DNA of 21,881 bases from Pelagophyceae sp. CCMP2097. Its lineage: Eukaryota > Sar > Pelagophyceae. How positions within the stretch are numbered: the first letter of the stretch is position 1; every line of letters begins with the position of its first letter. Where the stretch lies: contig MU657408.1 in NCBI GenBank assembly GCA_026770575.1, positions 38,412 to 60,292 on the forward strand, given 5' to 3'. Under the pieces are notes generated by a model, which worked only from the letters and a program-made list of their open reading frames with translations, was not told where the DNA came from and did not search any database. Position numbers and translations under genes: made by a program. Below are positions 8,159 through 17,272 of the stretch, in pieces.

Positions 8159-9522
8159 ATGCACCATTCCGACCATGACATGTCTAAGCCAAGCATTTCG
8201 CAAAAAAATTTGGGTATGGGTTCCGGACAGAGTCCACCAATCCAGAGTTATATAACCAGGTTAAATCCGATCAATCAGCAGGCTGGCTTTACTTGTAACT
8301 CGACTATTGTTTCCGAATTCCTGGATTGCAATCCAACACCTTTCTGGACTGTGCTAATTCGTTTCAAAAAGTTCGTATCACAAATACATCAGCGCACGAT
8401 TATATTTTCAGCCCTTCTGGGTATGCGACCATGTTCAGCGAGATCGAAGTGGCTCAGCAGGGGGCAATCCTCTCATCTCGCAGGGGTTATGGCATATGGA
8501 GAAATTCTCAAGAAAAAAGAACACAAACATTGAGTTCTGTCTCTGCTTCTATTAATGGGTCGTTCCACTCCAATGAACCAGGAAACCAGCCCACGGTGTT
8601 TACTGAGGAACCTTTAAAAATTCCAAACAGTTTACAAGGAAATCGAGGCTTTTGTTTAAAAGCCAATACCTCAGTCGTCCTGTGTGATGAAATCAGCCAA
8701 CATGCATCTTGCTTTTCTGGAGGCAGCCATCTACCGTTATTTTCATCCTCTGACATAGATCTCTGCTATACGATTGCGGACTTTACAGGGAGTGGTTTTT
8801 GGAATACACAGGACACATCCTCAGTATCTAATCGATCATTGGTAATCGATGAGGTCGAGTTAGTCATGTCTATGCTACAAACCCCACCCGAAGTAACCAA
8901 TTCATTAATGCAAAGTATGGAAGGAAAGTACCGAATCGATTGTACAAATTATGTTTATAATCAATATCAAATTCCAGCAAACCCTGGCACAAACCACTCG
9001 ATCAACCTTGGGTTGGGCGTACGATCGCTTGAAGAGGTGTCTTTAATTCAAACCCCATCAACTTCTATTGTCGACCCTGTTACACCTGATATCAATTCGA
9101 TTTTTATTAAAAATCATCTCAATAAATACGGTGTACTCGTGGGGGGCGTGTTAGTTGAGGCTTTGCGAGAGGTACCATCGACTCCTGCAGAATGTCAGGC
9201 TATGTCAAGAATTGCTTCAGGTGTTATGGGAACTCACGATTTACCAATAGGGCCAAACATCGATAAATCTAGTCAAAATAAGTACGATGAACTAAAAGGT
9301 ATCATGCCGACTTTTGAAGCAAGGCTTAATGTATGTTCATCAAAAGGATCACAGTCGCATATATGTAGTGGCATCAGTACACTAGCAACAACGACTGGTC
9401 TAATTCTATCGTACACTGATAAAGCCACCACACCCGTGCAACTCCATGTGATTAGTACCTATCGCCAAGCGTTGGTTCTCGATATGACAAGTCCGACTGC
9501 AATGTGGAGCGTCGTTATGTAA
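8159..9522 (+). CDS. Major capsid protein (double jelly-roll type), one frameshift near 8320
   Basis: Probable hexon-forming capsid protein, about 454 residues. The start ATG 8159 gives a flexible N-terminus (MHHSDHDMSKPSISQKN, then GSGQSPPIQSYITRLNP) followed by FTCNSTIVSEFLD. At about 8316-8326 the reading changes frame, and the long frame from there to 9522 is clean. In family terms, the N-terminal LDLQ-like strand, the TNTSAHDYIFSP segment and the C-terminal VQLHVISTYRQALVLDMT segment are as expected for PLV MCPs, and the length is right. It follows the penton candidate and a small virion protein, as in mavirus and Polintons. A single one-base change restores continuity, so this may be a sequencing error in an intact gene or an early inactivating mutation. 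No internal stops after the shift. Confidence 0.75.
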
Positions 9523-9563
9523 TATTGAAATATGGAAAAAATAAAAATAAAAAAAAATAGTAT

Positions 9564-11251
9564 ATGTCTGTAAACTCAAATAGATCCGTGTTACGTCCAG
9601 TGAGAAGTTCAGTTGATGTTCTGGAATACAGTGCGGGAGTTGGTATTGACATCGCAAATAACGTAATTACAAACTTATTTGATGATATCGATACACTTAC
9701 GAAAAGCGAAGTTCTAAATGAAATTGATGTGAAAATAGCAAATATTGAACCTGTAAAAACCAATTCAGGAAGAGGCATAGAAATTGTTGATAACGTTATT
9801 TCATTAATTGAATCATTCATTAGCAAAGACGAAATAGATTTAATATATTACCCAAAAGATGTAATCGATACTAAAATATTGGCACTCGATTTTACACAAC
9901 TCATACGAAATGAAATCGCCTTAATGAGTAATCGTCCGAATAGTGGAGTGAATTATTTTCCTGAAACGAATTTATTGAGTTCAAACGGGTTGAGCGAAAT
10001 TCGGAATATAAGTAACGGGATTCAATTTAAAAATCAAGCGGGATTTAACTCACATACAGTCAATTTTAGTAATGAATTCCTATTTTCAAATAACCCGTTG
10101 TCTACCGTTTCGGAAATTTCGATAAATCCTATACTATTTCAGACTCGCGAGGAAACAAATGAAAATTTACAGATTATAAATGACGATATTAAAGTTGTTG
10201 ACGAAAAAATTAATGGTACGGTTATCCAAGTATCTCAGCAGAGCCAACTCATCGCCAATAACTCGGCTGCTACCGCTGAGAATTTACAGACCGCAATAAA
10301 TATTGTTAACATTCAAATCGATACAAATAAAACGGACAATAGTGTAGAAACTACTCGAGTAAATAATGATATAAATTCTTTAAATACTAAAATAAATACA
10401 GAAACAGATAATATAAAAAGTAACATTATTCCATTGCGCGCGTTGAAGAGTGAATTAGTGGCATCACAAAACACTCTTTTAAACACACTTAATATTGAAA
10501 AAACACGCGCAATAAACAAAGAGGCTACACTAACGACATTGATCAATGCTGAGCGAAATCGTGCGGTCGCTTCAGAAAATATTATAAGTGATTAATTGCC
10601 GAATGTTTATTCACCTGAAATTATTTTAACAGAAGAGTCGTTGCGTTTTGGGAACAATGGAAGCAGCACGGATTATACTTTAGACCCTGATTATGAATTT
10701 TTTGAGAATAATCCTGAGCGAATATAAAGTACTCACACTAGTACGGATCCATTCTTTGAGAACATGATGTGGAGTGAAATAAAATTCCCAAATAATATAA
10801 CTTTCGAATCGCAGATGAATTCAGGCCTCGGTTTCTTCACGGTTGGGTTATCAAGCGTCCCTGCAAATATTTGGATACGTGATAAGTCATTAACGATCAA
10901 AGAGAATGTTTTACAATCCGAGCATGAAGTGACCCTTTTTACAAACCGACACATATACTCACCAAATCCGGATAAAGGTTTAGTTGAAAATACTCACATC
11001 AAACAGGATTTTTTTTTTTTGGTGGATCACGGAACATTTACCAAGCAAAATTTTTGGGCGGTAATATCGTATCAATCATAAAAGGTCGATCGCCGTTTAC
11101 TCCATTGTTAGGAAGTTATACACATCAGTCAGAATGGTATTTTTTTATATATATGAATGGTGGGGGGACTACATTCCAAACCAAATTGTTACAACCTGGC
11201 ACCAATCAAACAAATTTAATTGATTTAATTCAACAAAGTCAAAGAATTTGA
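9564..11251 (+). pseudogene. Fibre-like protein 1: repeat shaft, coiled coil and head, interrupted
   Basis: Long fibrous protein, probably a host-binding spike. It starts at ATG 9564 behind a TATA motif. The shaft has two copies of a 45-47-residue motif (GVGIDIANNVIT... and GRGIEIVDNVIS...), then a conserved module with GIQFKNQAGFNSHTVNF and SEISINPILF, then about 140 residues of coiled coil with repeated Asn/Thr/Ile heptads. The frame is cut by TAA at 10593-10595 and TAA at 10725-10727, with sensible coding continuing in the same frame after each. Near 11050 a T-run indel shifts it into the frame that ends at TGA 11249-11251. The head region (10,600-11,250) has short Gly- and aromatic-rich strands (SEWYFFIYMNGGGTTF) and differs from that of the next gene. 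Alternatively it is the first half of one giant fibre gene. Confidence 0.7.
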
Positions 11252-12788
11252 TTACATCGGATTTTTTTAAATGAAACTGAGATTTTATCAAAAGTCTACA
11301 CCAAGACGACTGTTGATGAAAAATTATCGGTTGTACAGAATCTGACTATGTCTCGTGGATTGAATCTAATCAATAAAGTGGTTTCAATAAAAGATGATTT
11401 TTTAGATCAAAACCAAATATCAGAATTGTATTTTAATAAGATTCAACAGGATTCGAGATTCGACTCATTACAGAATTATACATATGGAAGGGGCCTAACA
11501 AAAAGCGACTCGAATTTAATATCAGTAGCATCGAACATTATTGACGAGAGTCAGATTGCAAATATTTATTTTAATAAAAACGAAATAAATACACGAATTG
11601 ATGGAATTCCTCGATATTCATATGGTCGTGGTTTATTCCAATCAAACACGAATTTAATAAGCATAACCGGCGAATTCAATACTAATTTAGAGAACGAACA
11701 AATTTATTATAATAAAAATCAAATTAATGAAAAATTGGTTACAAAAGCAGACGTCGTTACCGTTGCAAGAGGATTGAACTTCGTCAGTAATGTTCTATCG
11801 TTGAAGTCCGAGATATTAACTGAAATAGAAATCAGCGAGAAGTATTATGATAAAGAAACATTAGATGCAAAAATTTCAGAAAAATGCAACATTTCAGGAA
11901 TTCGCAACGAATTAGAAAGAGCCGTGTCGAGTTCAACGAGCGGGATTCGTTACGACACGGAAAGTTCAACTCTTTCAATTAATTCATTAAATCAATTTGT
12001 CCAAAAAACAGACGGATTTACTGTCAAAAATGTGGCGGGTTTTGACAGTTATACAATGCGATTTTCATCCGATTTTTCTTTTAATAATTCAGTTTCAAAT
12101 CTGAGTCAGGTTTCATTAAACCCGGTTACTTTTTATAATCGAACTCAAACGCGGGACAAAATTATTGAAGAAATTGGTGGAATTGTCGGGAAGAATTCTA
12201 TTTTAAGTACTGTACGAAATTACTTCCTTAGAGATTCGAATGCCTTCAAAATGATCGGCGACATTATAACAACTGTTGGTAAATCTTCGATAAAAGCATA
12301 CCAGAATGGTATAGAGTTTCGAAAAGGCACGTCAACCATTGACGCGTTCAACCTGTTTTTTGATACAGTTTTTTTTTAATACTTCAAGCGGCACGCAGGA
12401 TAATGTTAAAAATGTTACAATTTCAAAAAAGAAAAAATTAGAAACTGTATCCGTAGGGAGATGGGTTGCAACACGTGACTCTAATAACCGAATGATTCTC
12501 ATTGAATATGATGGAGAGAAAGTAGCAAATAATTCGAATTTTAATGTAATTTGGAATGATCAAGGTTCTATTCAGGGGGTTCCTCGACAAAGGTTTAATT
12601 TCACAAATACTATGAAATCAATCGATTATCAAGTTCATTTCACCCCTCGGAATTTTACACTTGATCATCGACAGCAACAAGTCATATTGACTAACGTTAA
12701 AACTACGTCCTTTTTTGAAGTAGAAATGAAAAATTTTAACTATGACGTCAATATGGATCTTGGTATAGTGGTATATCAAGTGATTTAA
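11252..12788 (+). pseudogene. Fibre-like protein 2: paralogous shaft, different head, frameshifted
   Basis: Paralogue of the preceding fibre. Four shaft repeats of 45-47 residues start at SRGLNLINKVVS (about 11351), GRGLTKSDSNLIS, GRGLFQSNTNLIS and ARGLNFVSNVLS; each is followed by a Y-(F/Y)-x-K segment. Then comes the same module as in fibre 1 (GFTVKNVAGFDSYTMRF and SQVSLNPVTF). The shaft pattern already begins upstream of ATG 11348, at about 11265 (LNETEILSKVYTK), in the same frame as the end of fibre 1, with only the TGA at 11249 between them. I therefore mark the gene from 11252 though it has no ATG there. The T9 run at 12368-12376 shifts the frame; from there the head domain runs clean to TAA 12788 (WVATRDSNNRMILIEYDG, NFNVIWNDQGSIQG). 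A beta-rich C-terminal knob is likely. Confidence 0.7.
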
Positions 12789-12858
12789 TTTTCCTGTTTA
12801 GTTAGATGGGAATTGACTAAGAAACACTATATATTTTTCTATATTTTTTTATGTTTAA

Positions 12859-13320
12859 TTAAATGCATTTAAAAATGTCCGTTTTTTCTTGTACAGGTTC
12901 AATATAATCCTTGCCTAATTTACTTATTTTTATATTAAATTTACTCTTTCGTTTATTTTTTTCATCACATTTCAATTTATCCCGTCCGCGTAAATAGTAA
13001 TACATAAGTTGTCGCGATGTTATGTGATTTAATGGGCATTTTATCATATCAACATGAGATTTATAAGATTTGTTTAATATATCATTACCCTCTTCATCTT
13101 TCATCAGAATATTCCAACGATTTTTCAAAAAAAATCGTCCTTTCGTTTTTTTTAGTTCTTTCTGTGCGGTTTCCTCAACTTCAAAATTATTTGATTCAGA
13201 CATTTCGCTCATCTCTATATCTATATATAACATTTTATTTATATCGTTTGACGCATTCATTTTTTTACATGTCCAATTTTTTTTATCTTTTTTATACATG
13301 TCGCGATTTTTGATTTTCAA
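12859..13320 (-). CDS. Unknown Lys/Glu-rich protein, convergent to the fibre genes
   Basis: An open frame of 153 residues with no lesion; family not recognised. It is charged and mostly helical in character, with an acidic stretch (EMSEMSESNNFEVEE), a basic core (KKTKGRFFLKNRW), a KCPLNHITSRQLMYYYLRG segment and a Lys-rich C-terminus. Candidate starts are M1 (13320), M21 (MNASNDINK, 13260) and the Met of MSEMSESNN; the A/T-rich DNA tatatatagatat lies just before the last, like the TATA motifs at other starts, so the real protein may begin there and be about 115 residues long. It is the last viral gene before the junction with GC-rich DNA. Confidence 0.55.
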   Translation of the reverse strand: MKIKNRDMYKKDKKNWTCKKMNASNDINKMLYIDIEMSEMSESNNFEVEETAQKELKKTKGRFFLKNRWNILMKDEEGNDILNKSYKSHVDMIKCPLNHITSRQLMYYYLRGRDKLKCDEKNKRKSKFNIKISKLGKDYIEPVQEKTDIFKCI

Positions 13321-13556
13321 AAACTTTTACAAAAATTAACTTGAAATTTTACATAATTATTTTGGATTTTATTAAATCTTTTTAAATTCTTTTTTTTTTC
13401 TTTCGATGTTTTGGTGTTTTGGATTTAATTTTTTGAAAATCGAAACTTGTCCGGCTACGCTGAAAATCTTTTTTTCAATGTGTTTTTTGAGAGGTTTTCG
13501 AGAGGTTTTCCAAATGCCAAAAAGTTCGAAATGAGTCGAGCGCAGACACTATATTT
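13321..13556. other. Non-coding right edge of the AT-rich viral DNA
   Basis: No gene. T-rich low-complexity DNA ending in the tandem gagaggttttc repeat (13489-13510) and a short transitional stretch before the GC-rich flank begins at about 13,557. Expected site of the element's terminal repeat, but no partner inverted copy exists in the window because the left end is missing. Confidence 0.5.
13489..13510. repeat. Two tandem copies of gagaggttttc near the junction
   Basis: 11-bp units at 13489-13499 and 13500-13510, perfect copies. Possible sub-terminal repeat of the viral element. Confidence 0.7.
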
Positions 13557-13670
13557 TTTTCTCCGGAGAATGCCGGAGGCTCCGCCTGTCGGAGGCTTTC
13601 ACCCGGAGGCCGCCTGCCGGAGCCGCCGGCCGAAGGGTTTAACGAACCCCAGGCTCCCGTTAGGGAGCCA
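13557..13670. repeat. Cluster of GC-rich inverted repeats / hairpins
   Basis: Many copies of cggaggc / gcctccg in both orientations (13,560-13,632), then gggtt..aaccc (13635-13649) and a perfect ggctccc-gtta-gggagcc hairpin (13652-13669). This is the first GC-rich DNA after the viral block. It looks like a short dispersed palindromic repeat of the host; it could also act as a terminator. Confidence 0.6.
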
Positions 13671-14829
13671 AGATGGTTGCTGAAACCTTTAAGTCCAACG
13701 AAATGTGCTGTGTTACATCGTTCATACACTGCGACGCAAAGTTGGCGATGACTTGCAAGGCGAACAAGCGAAGCGAAGATCCCTCAGCAAACGCGCGGGG
13801 CGGCGTTGCAAGAAAGCGTGCTTCGCTTATAGAACCCCACGGGTGCTGTCCACTCAGAGTGGAGAAAGGTCACGCCAACGGACCGCGGAAGTCAACGGAC
13901 GGAGGAGCGCAGCGTATCCGTCCCTTGGACTCTGCGGTCCGTTTGCGGGTGGATTTTGGGCTTGAGGGAGGAACAGCGCTGGAGTGCCGCCCCCAACTGC
14001 AGAAGCGATACTTCGCCCTCAAGCTATCCGACTGCACTTCACTCGGTGGCCATAGCCGCTTGCCGATCCAGCCTTCCCACGCCCCTTAGAATGAGGGAGC
14101 GGGAAGTGGCTTGGCAGCCGAGCGCCCTCGATCTTCTGGATTGGATGCTCTTCGGGGGGGCGCGTACTCGCGTTCTCCCCGGGTCACACCGGAATCGAGA
14201 AGGTGTCTGGAAATGCGTTTCTTAAGCAGCATGGTTTTTGCGGCGTCCTCGAAATTTTTGGACCGGGTGATTCTCGCCGCAATCGAAAAGATTCTTGGAA
14301 TCGCTTTGGGATGGATGATTCCCCCAGAGTTCTCGTTGGAATGTTGGTTTCCGTGCCTCGCGCTGGAGGACCGCTTCCGCGGTTGCGTAGTCGATGACCG
14401 CCGCCGCAGCTGCGCAGCCGGTGAGGTAGCGGGCTCCTGTCGAAGGTACCTACCATGCGGGTTTGCTTTTGCATTATGCGTTTTGCGCTCCGAAGAGTAT
14501 AGCGCTCCGAAGAGTATAGCGCTCCGAAGAGTATAGCGCTCCGAAGAGTATAGCGCTCCGAAGAGTATTGCGATTGCTTGCCACCCGCCGTCCCCCTCTG
14601 AGATGCACTCGGGGGATGCTCTTTGGCGAGGGTATGGCGGGCTCCAAAAGATTTGCTTTAGATCCGGGCGCTTGAACTTAAAAACGTGGGTGCAGCCTGG
14701 CTCTCGTCGCCGTGCCGCCGCGCGTGTGCCCCAGATGGAGTCGGCCGCGCCGGCACGCTTGCGCGGAAGTCGGTCGCCGGCGCGCTTGCGTGGATATGCG
14801 CCGAGCGCGCTTCGAGCGAGCGTCACCGG
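13671..14829. other. GC-rich region without a supportable gene
   Basis: Several overlapping frames are open on both strands (for example 13673-14089 plus and 14086-14826 minus), but they are what high GC produces: Arg/Ala/Pro/Ser-rich, mutually overlapping, with no domain or intron pattern. The only clear structure is the 17-bp tandem array at 14485-14569. It may be a non-coding repeat or transposon relic. Confidence 0.5.
14485..14569. repeat. Five tandem copies of a 17-bp unit
   Basis: Unit gcgctccgaagagtata at 14485, 14502, 14519, 14536 and 14553; the first four are identical and the last differs at its final base. There are no spacers, so this is a minisatellite. Confidence 0.95.
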
Positions 14830-16831
14830 TTACGGGGCCGTTTCGTGGCGGAACCTGCAGACGCGCCGGTCGCAAAGGCCCTTCTGAAAGTCAGTGCAGA
14901 GCGGCATGGCGTGCTGCTTGGAGCAACGGTCGGCGGAGTATTTGCACTGGCCGCTGTGAAACCAAAAAAGGCAGACGCCTTCGGGCACTTTGCCCCCAAT
15001 CGTCGCCCGCGGCCCGTCGCTTTTGCTGCGCTTGTCGCGCTCGCCGCCGTAACCGCCGCGCTCGCCGGCCTTGCCGGCGCGCTTGCCGCCGTCGGCGCCT
15101 AAATCCCGCGCGAAGTGAGCACTGTCGTGCGCTACAGCCCGCAAGGCCTCGATCACGGCCTTCGTCGCGAAGGCCGCCGACGCGACTTGGTTCGTGAAAG
15201 CAGCCGCGGCCACCGCCGACGGTCGCCCGTCGCCTCGCATGATGTGCGAGCCACGCGCGAGCGTCGCCGCGCGTCGGGCGACGTGCGCCACGACTTTATT
15301 GGCAAAGGCGGCCCCTGCAAAATCCCAGTTCGGGGAGCCGACGCCTACCCCCGCCGCGGTTACGAAGAAGCTGGCCAACTCGGTAATGCGGTAGTAGATG
15401 CCCATGTTCGTGTGCGTCTCGGCGATTGCGAGAAGTTTTGCGGCAGTAATGACGTGGTAAGCCGTCCACTCCTGCCCCGGGCCGAGGCCCACGCTCACTC
15501 TTAAGTCCGCCTCGCAAATCGAGAGGTCGAAGACTTTGAAAAAAAATTCCTTGAAACGCCCGTACACACCAACAGCGCGTCGACGAAGGCCAGCGCAAAA
15601 AGATCGTAGACGAGGCAGGCGACCGCGCCGTTATCCTTGACAAAAGCCTGAGTCGCGGTGATTTAGAGCTCAGGCGCCAGCGCGCCGATCTTGCCGACGG
15701 GATTCCAGCTGTCCTGAATTAATCTCTTCATCCCGTGAGTAAAGTCGTAGACAGACCGCGAGTCGCACAAAAAATCCGCTATTTCGTTGCCGCCCGTCGC
15801 CGTGGTTAAAGTGTACGGGCGGCGCGGCCGCAACAGCGCGAAAGCGTCTTGGCGCGGCGCCTCGCAGCCCGACGTGAAAACCGGCGCCGGCGGTGGAACA
15901 AACGCGCGTTCGCGCGAGCCCGACGCGAGGGACGAGGGCGCCCCTGCCTGCAAAACCAGCGGCGCCTCAATCAGAGCCGTCGGCGCCGGCGGAAGCGCCG
16001 GCGTTCCGAACATGCTCCGAGAAAATTTAAGCATAGCATAATAGCATAAACGCGCGCAGCAAAATCGCTGGCCGAGCCCACCGAGCCAAAGTTCTCCGCC
16101 GAAATCGAGCTGGATCGCGTAATAATGTCAATGTTCTGCGCGAGCATGTCCACCGAGCCCTGGGGAAACGGATCCTGGGCCGTGATGGACTCGTCGTACG
16201 CGATCTTGACCCCGACGTCTGGGAAAGCCGCCAAGACGTCGATGATCGATTGAAGGTTTTCGGCGGACCGCGCGTCCCGCGCAACCTCGGCAAGCTCGTC
16301 GGCCGAAAGCATGCACATCACTTTGTCCGCGTCGTACAGTGCGTCCGCCGAGATTGGCGCGAGGCCGAAAAACAGGTCGCGCTTTCCGAGGAGGTAAAAG
16401 ATTGACCGCCCGTTGGAGGGCTCGGTGACGTCGTACTCGTTGCCGTCGAAGGTGATGACCCTGGGGCCCGCGAGCGCGGCGACGTATGCCGCAGGCGTCG
16501 CCTCGAGTGATTTGACGGTGGGGCGTCGAGGGAAAAACACCCGGGGCGCTGCGGCCCCCGTGTCCGCGCCACCCGCGTCGTGCAGAGCGAGGACGCCGCC
16601 GCTCGCCGCGCGCGGCGCCGCCGCTGCGATCTGGTTGGCGAGCGAAATAGCCGCCGCCGGTGTCATGTCCGAGCGCGCGGCGTTGATGGACGCGTCGCCG
16701 ATCGCCGCGGCGCCCGCGGCGCCGACGGGCGCGTCGGCCCCGGTAGTCGCCCGCGCCGTCGCCCCCGCCGCCTCAGCGACCGCCGCGGCCGCCGCAGCGG
16801 CCGCCGAAGACGCGGAGCTTCGCGTCGTCAT
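14830..16831 (-). pseudogene. GC-rich gene with Ala-rich N-terminus and two C-terminal CCCH zinc fingers, broken in three places
   Basis: Read on the minus strand from ATG 16831. The N-terminus is Ala-rich and low-complexity (about 45 residues), then a folded-looking region (GPRVITFDGNEYDVTEPSNG, FYLLGKRDLFFGL). At plus 16030-16039 a tandem duplication agcat-agcat (5 bp) shifts the frame into MLKFSRSMFGTPALP and onward to TAA at 15663-15665. Plausible coding (ITATQAFVKDNGAVACLVYD) continues in that same frame to about 15,570, where another shift leads into the frame ending at 14830. The last 47 residues hold two CCCH fingers: C-x8-C-x6-C-x3-H and C-x7-C-x4-C-x3-H, a pattern typical of RNA-binding proteins. 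Roughly 665 codons in all. Family unknown; a Gag-like protein of a retroelement is possible, but no reverse transcriptase is visible downstream. Some breaks could be unrecognised introns, though the 5-bp duplication argues otherwise. Confidence 0.6.
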
Positions 16832-17272
16832 GGCAGAAAAGCGGTTATCAACCTAGCGCGCGCCGGCTGGTTGTCAACCTAGAACACGCCGCGTGTGTCG
16901 ACGTTGCGAGTCGCACGTGCGATGCTTCGCGAAGCTTCGCGAACAGGCGATGCTTCGCAAAAACGCGCGATGATTCGCCGATTCGCGAAAATGCAGCCAT
17001 TTCGGCGAAACGTCCGAAGAAGTGCGTTATGCCGTATCGCCGCCCACGCTCGCGCAGAGATATGAACGCTATAGAGAGTCCTACCTGTCCAACCGATACT
17101 CTCTCTCGGACACATTGCGTTGATGCACCTTTAGCGATCACACCATTATTGACCAACGGCTGCCTAACGGGGGGAGCGCTCCGGTCGATAGACCTCTTGA
17201 AAATTGTTCGGGTCACGGTTCTCCGAGGACCTCGAGGGCGAGTCTCCTCGCCGCAGCGCTCCCCGCGCCGCG
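16832..17272. promoter_or_regulatory. Shared spacer between two divergent genes
   Basis: A 441-bp gap between the minus-strand CCCH gene and the plus-strand Kelch gene, likely holding both promoters. It contains two direct copies of ggtt(a/g)tcaacctag (16843-16856, 16869-16882) just upstream of the CCCH start, and an 18-bp perfect palindrome at 16926-16943 surrounded by further cgatgcttcgc and ttcgcgaa copies. No gene seen. Confidence 0.45.
16926..16943. repeat. 18-bp perfect palindrome
   Basis: ttcgcgaagcttcgcgaa equals its own reverse complement. Copies of the half-element ttcgcgaa and of cgatgcttcgc recur within the next 70 bases. Could bind a dimeric factor or be a small repeat element. 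Confidence 0.8.

Noticed and set aside
2549..11251. Alternative genetic code in the virus
   Set aside because: TAA ends several clean genes, and interrupted genes also have frameshifts; decay or errors explain both.
1..13556. Bacterial phage or plasmid origin of the AT-rich part
   Set aside because: Gene set and order (pPolB, A32-type ATPase, penton, double jelly-roll MCP) fit PLVs, there are no Shine-Dalgarno patterns, and TATA motifs sit at start codons.
13320..13556. Terminal inverted repeat of the element
   Set aside because: No inverted partner can be seen in the window; the left end is missing, so it stays unproven.
13557..14100. rRNA or tRNA gene in the GC-rich flank
   Set aside because: Hairpins are present but no cloverleaf, anticodon arm or conserved rRNA segment could be recognised.
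14086..14826. 246-codon minus-strand frame
   Set aside because: It translates the 17-bp minisatellite and hairpin-rich GC DNA, overlaps other open frames and has no recognisable domain.
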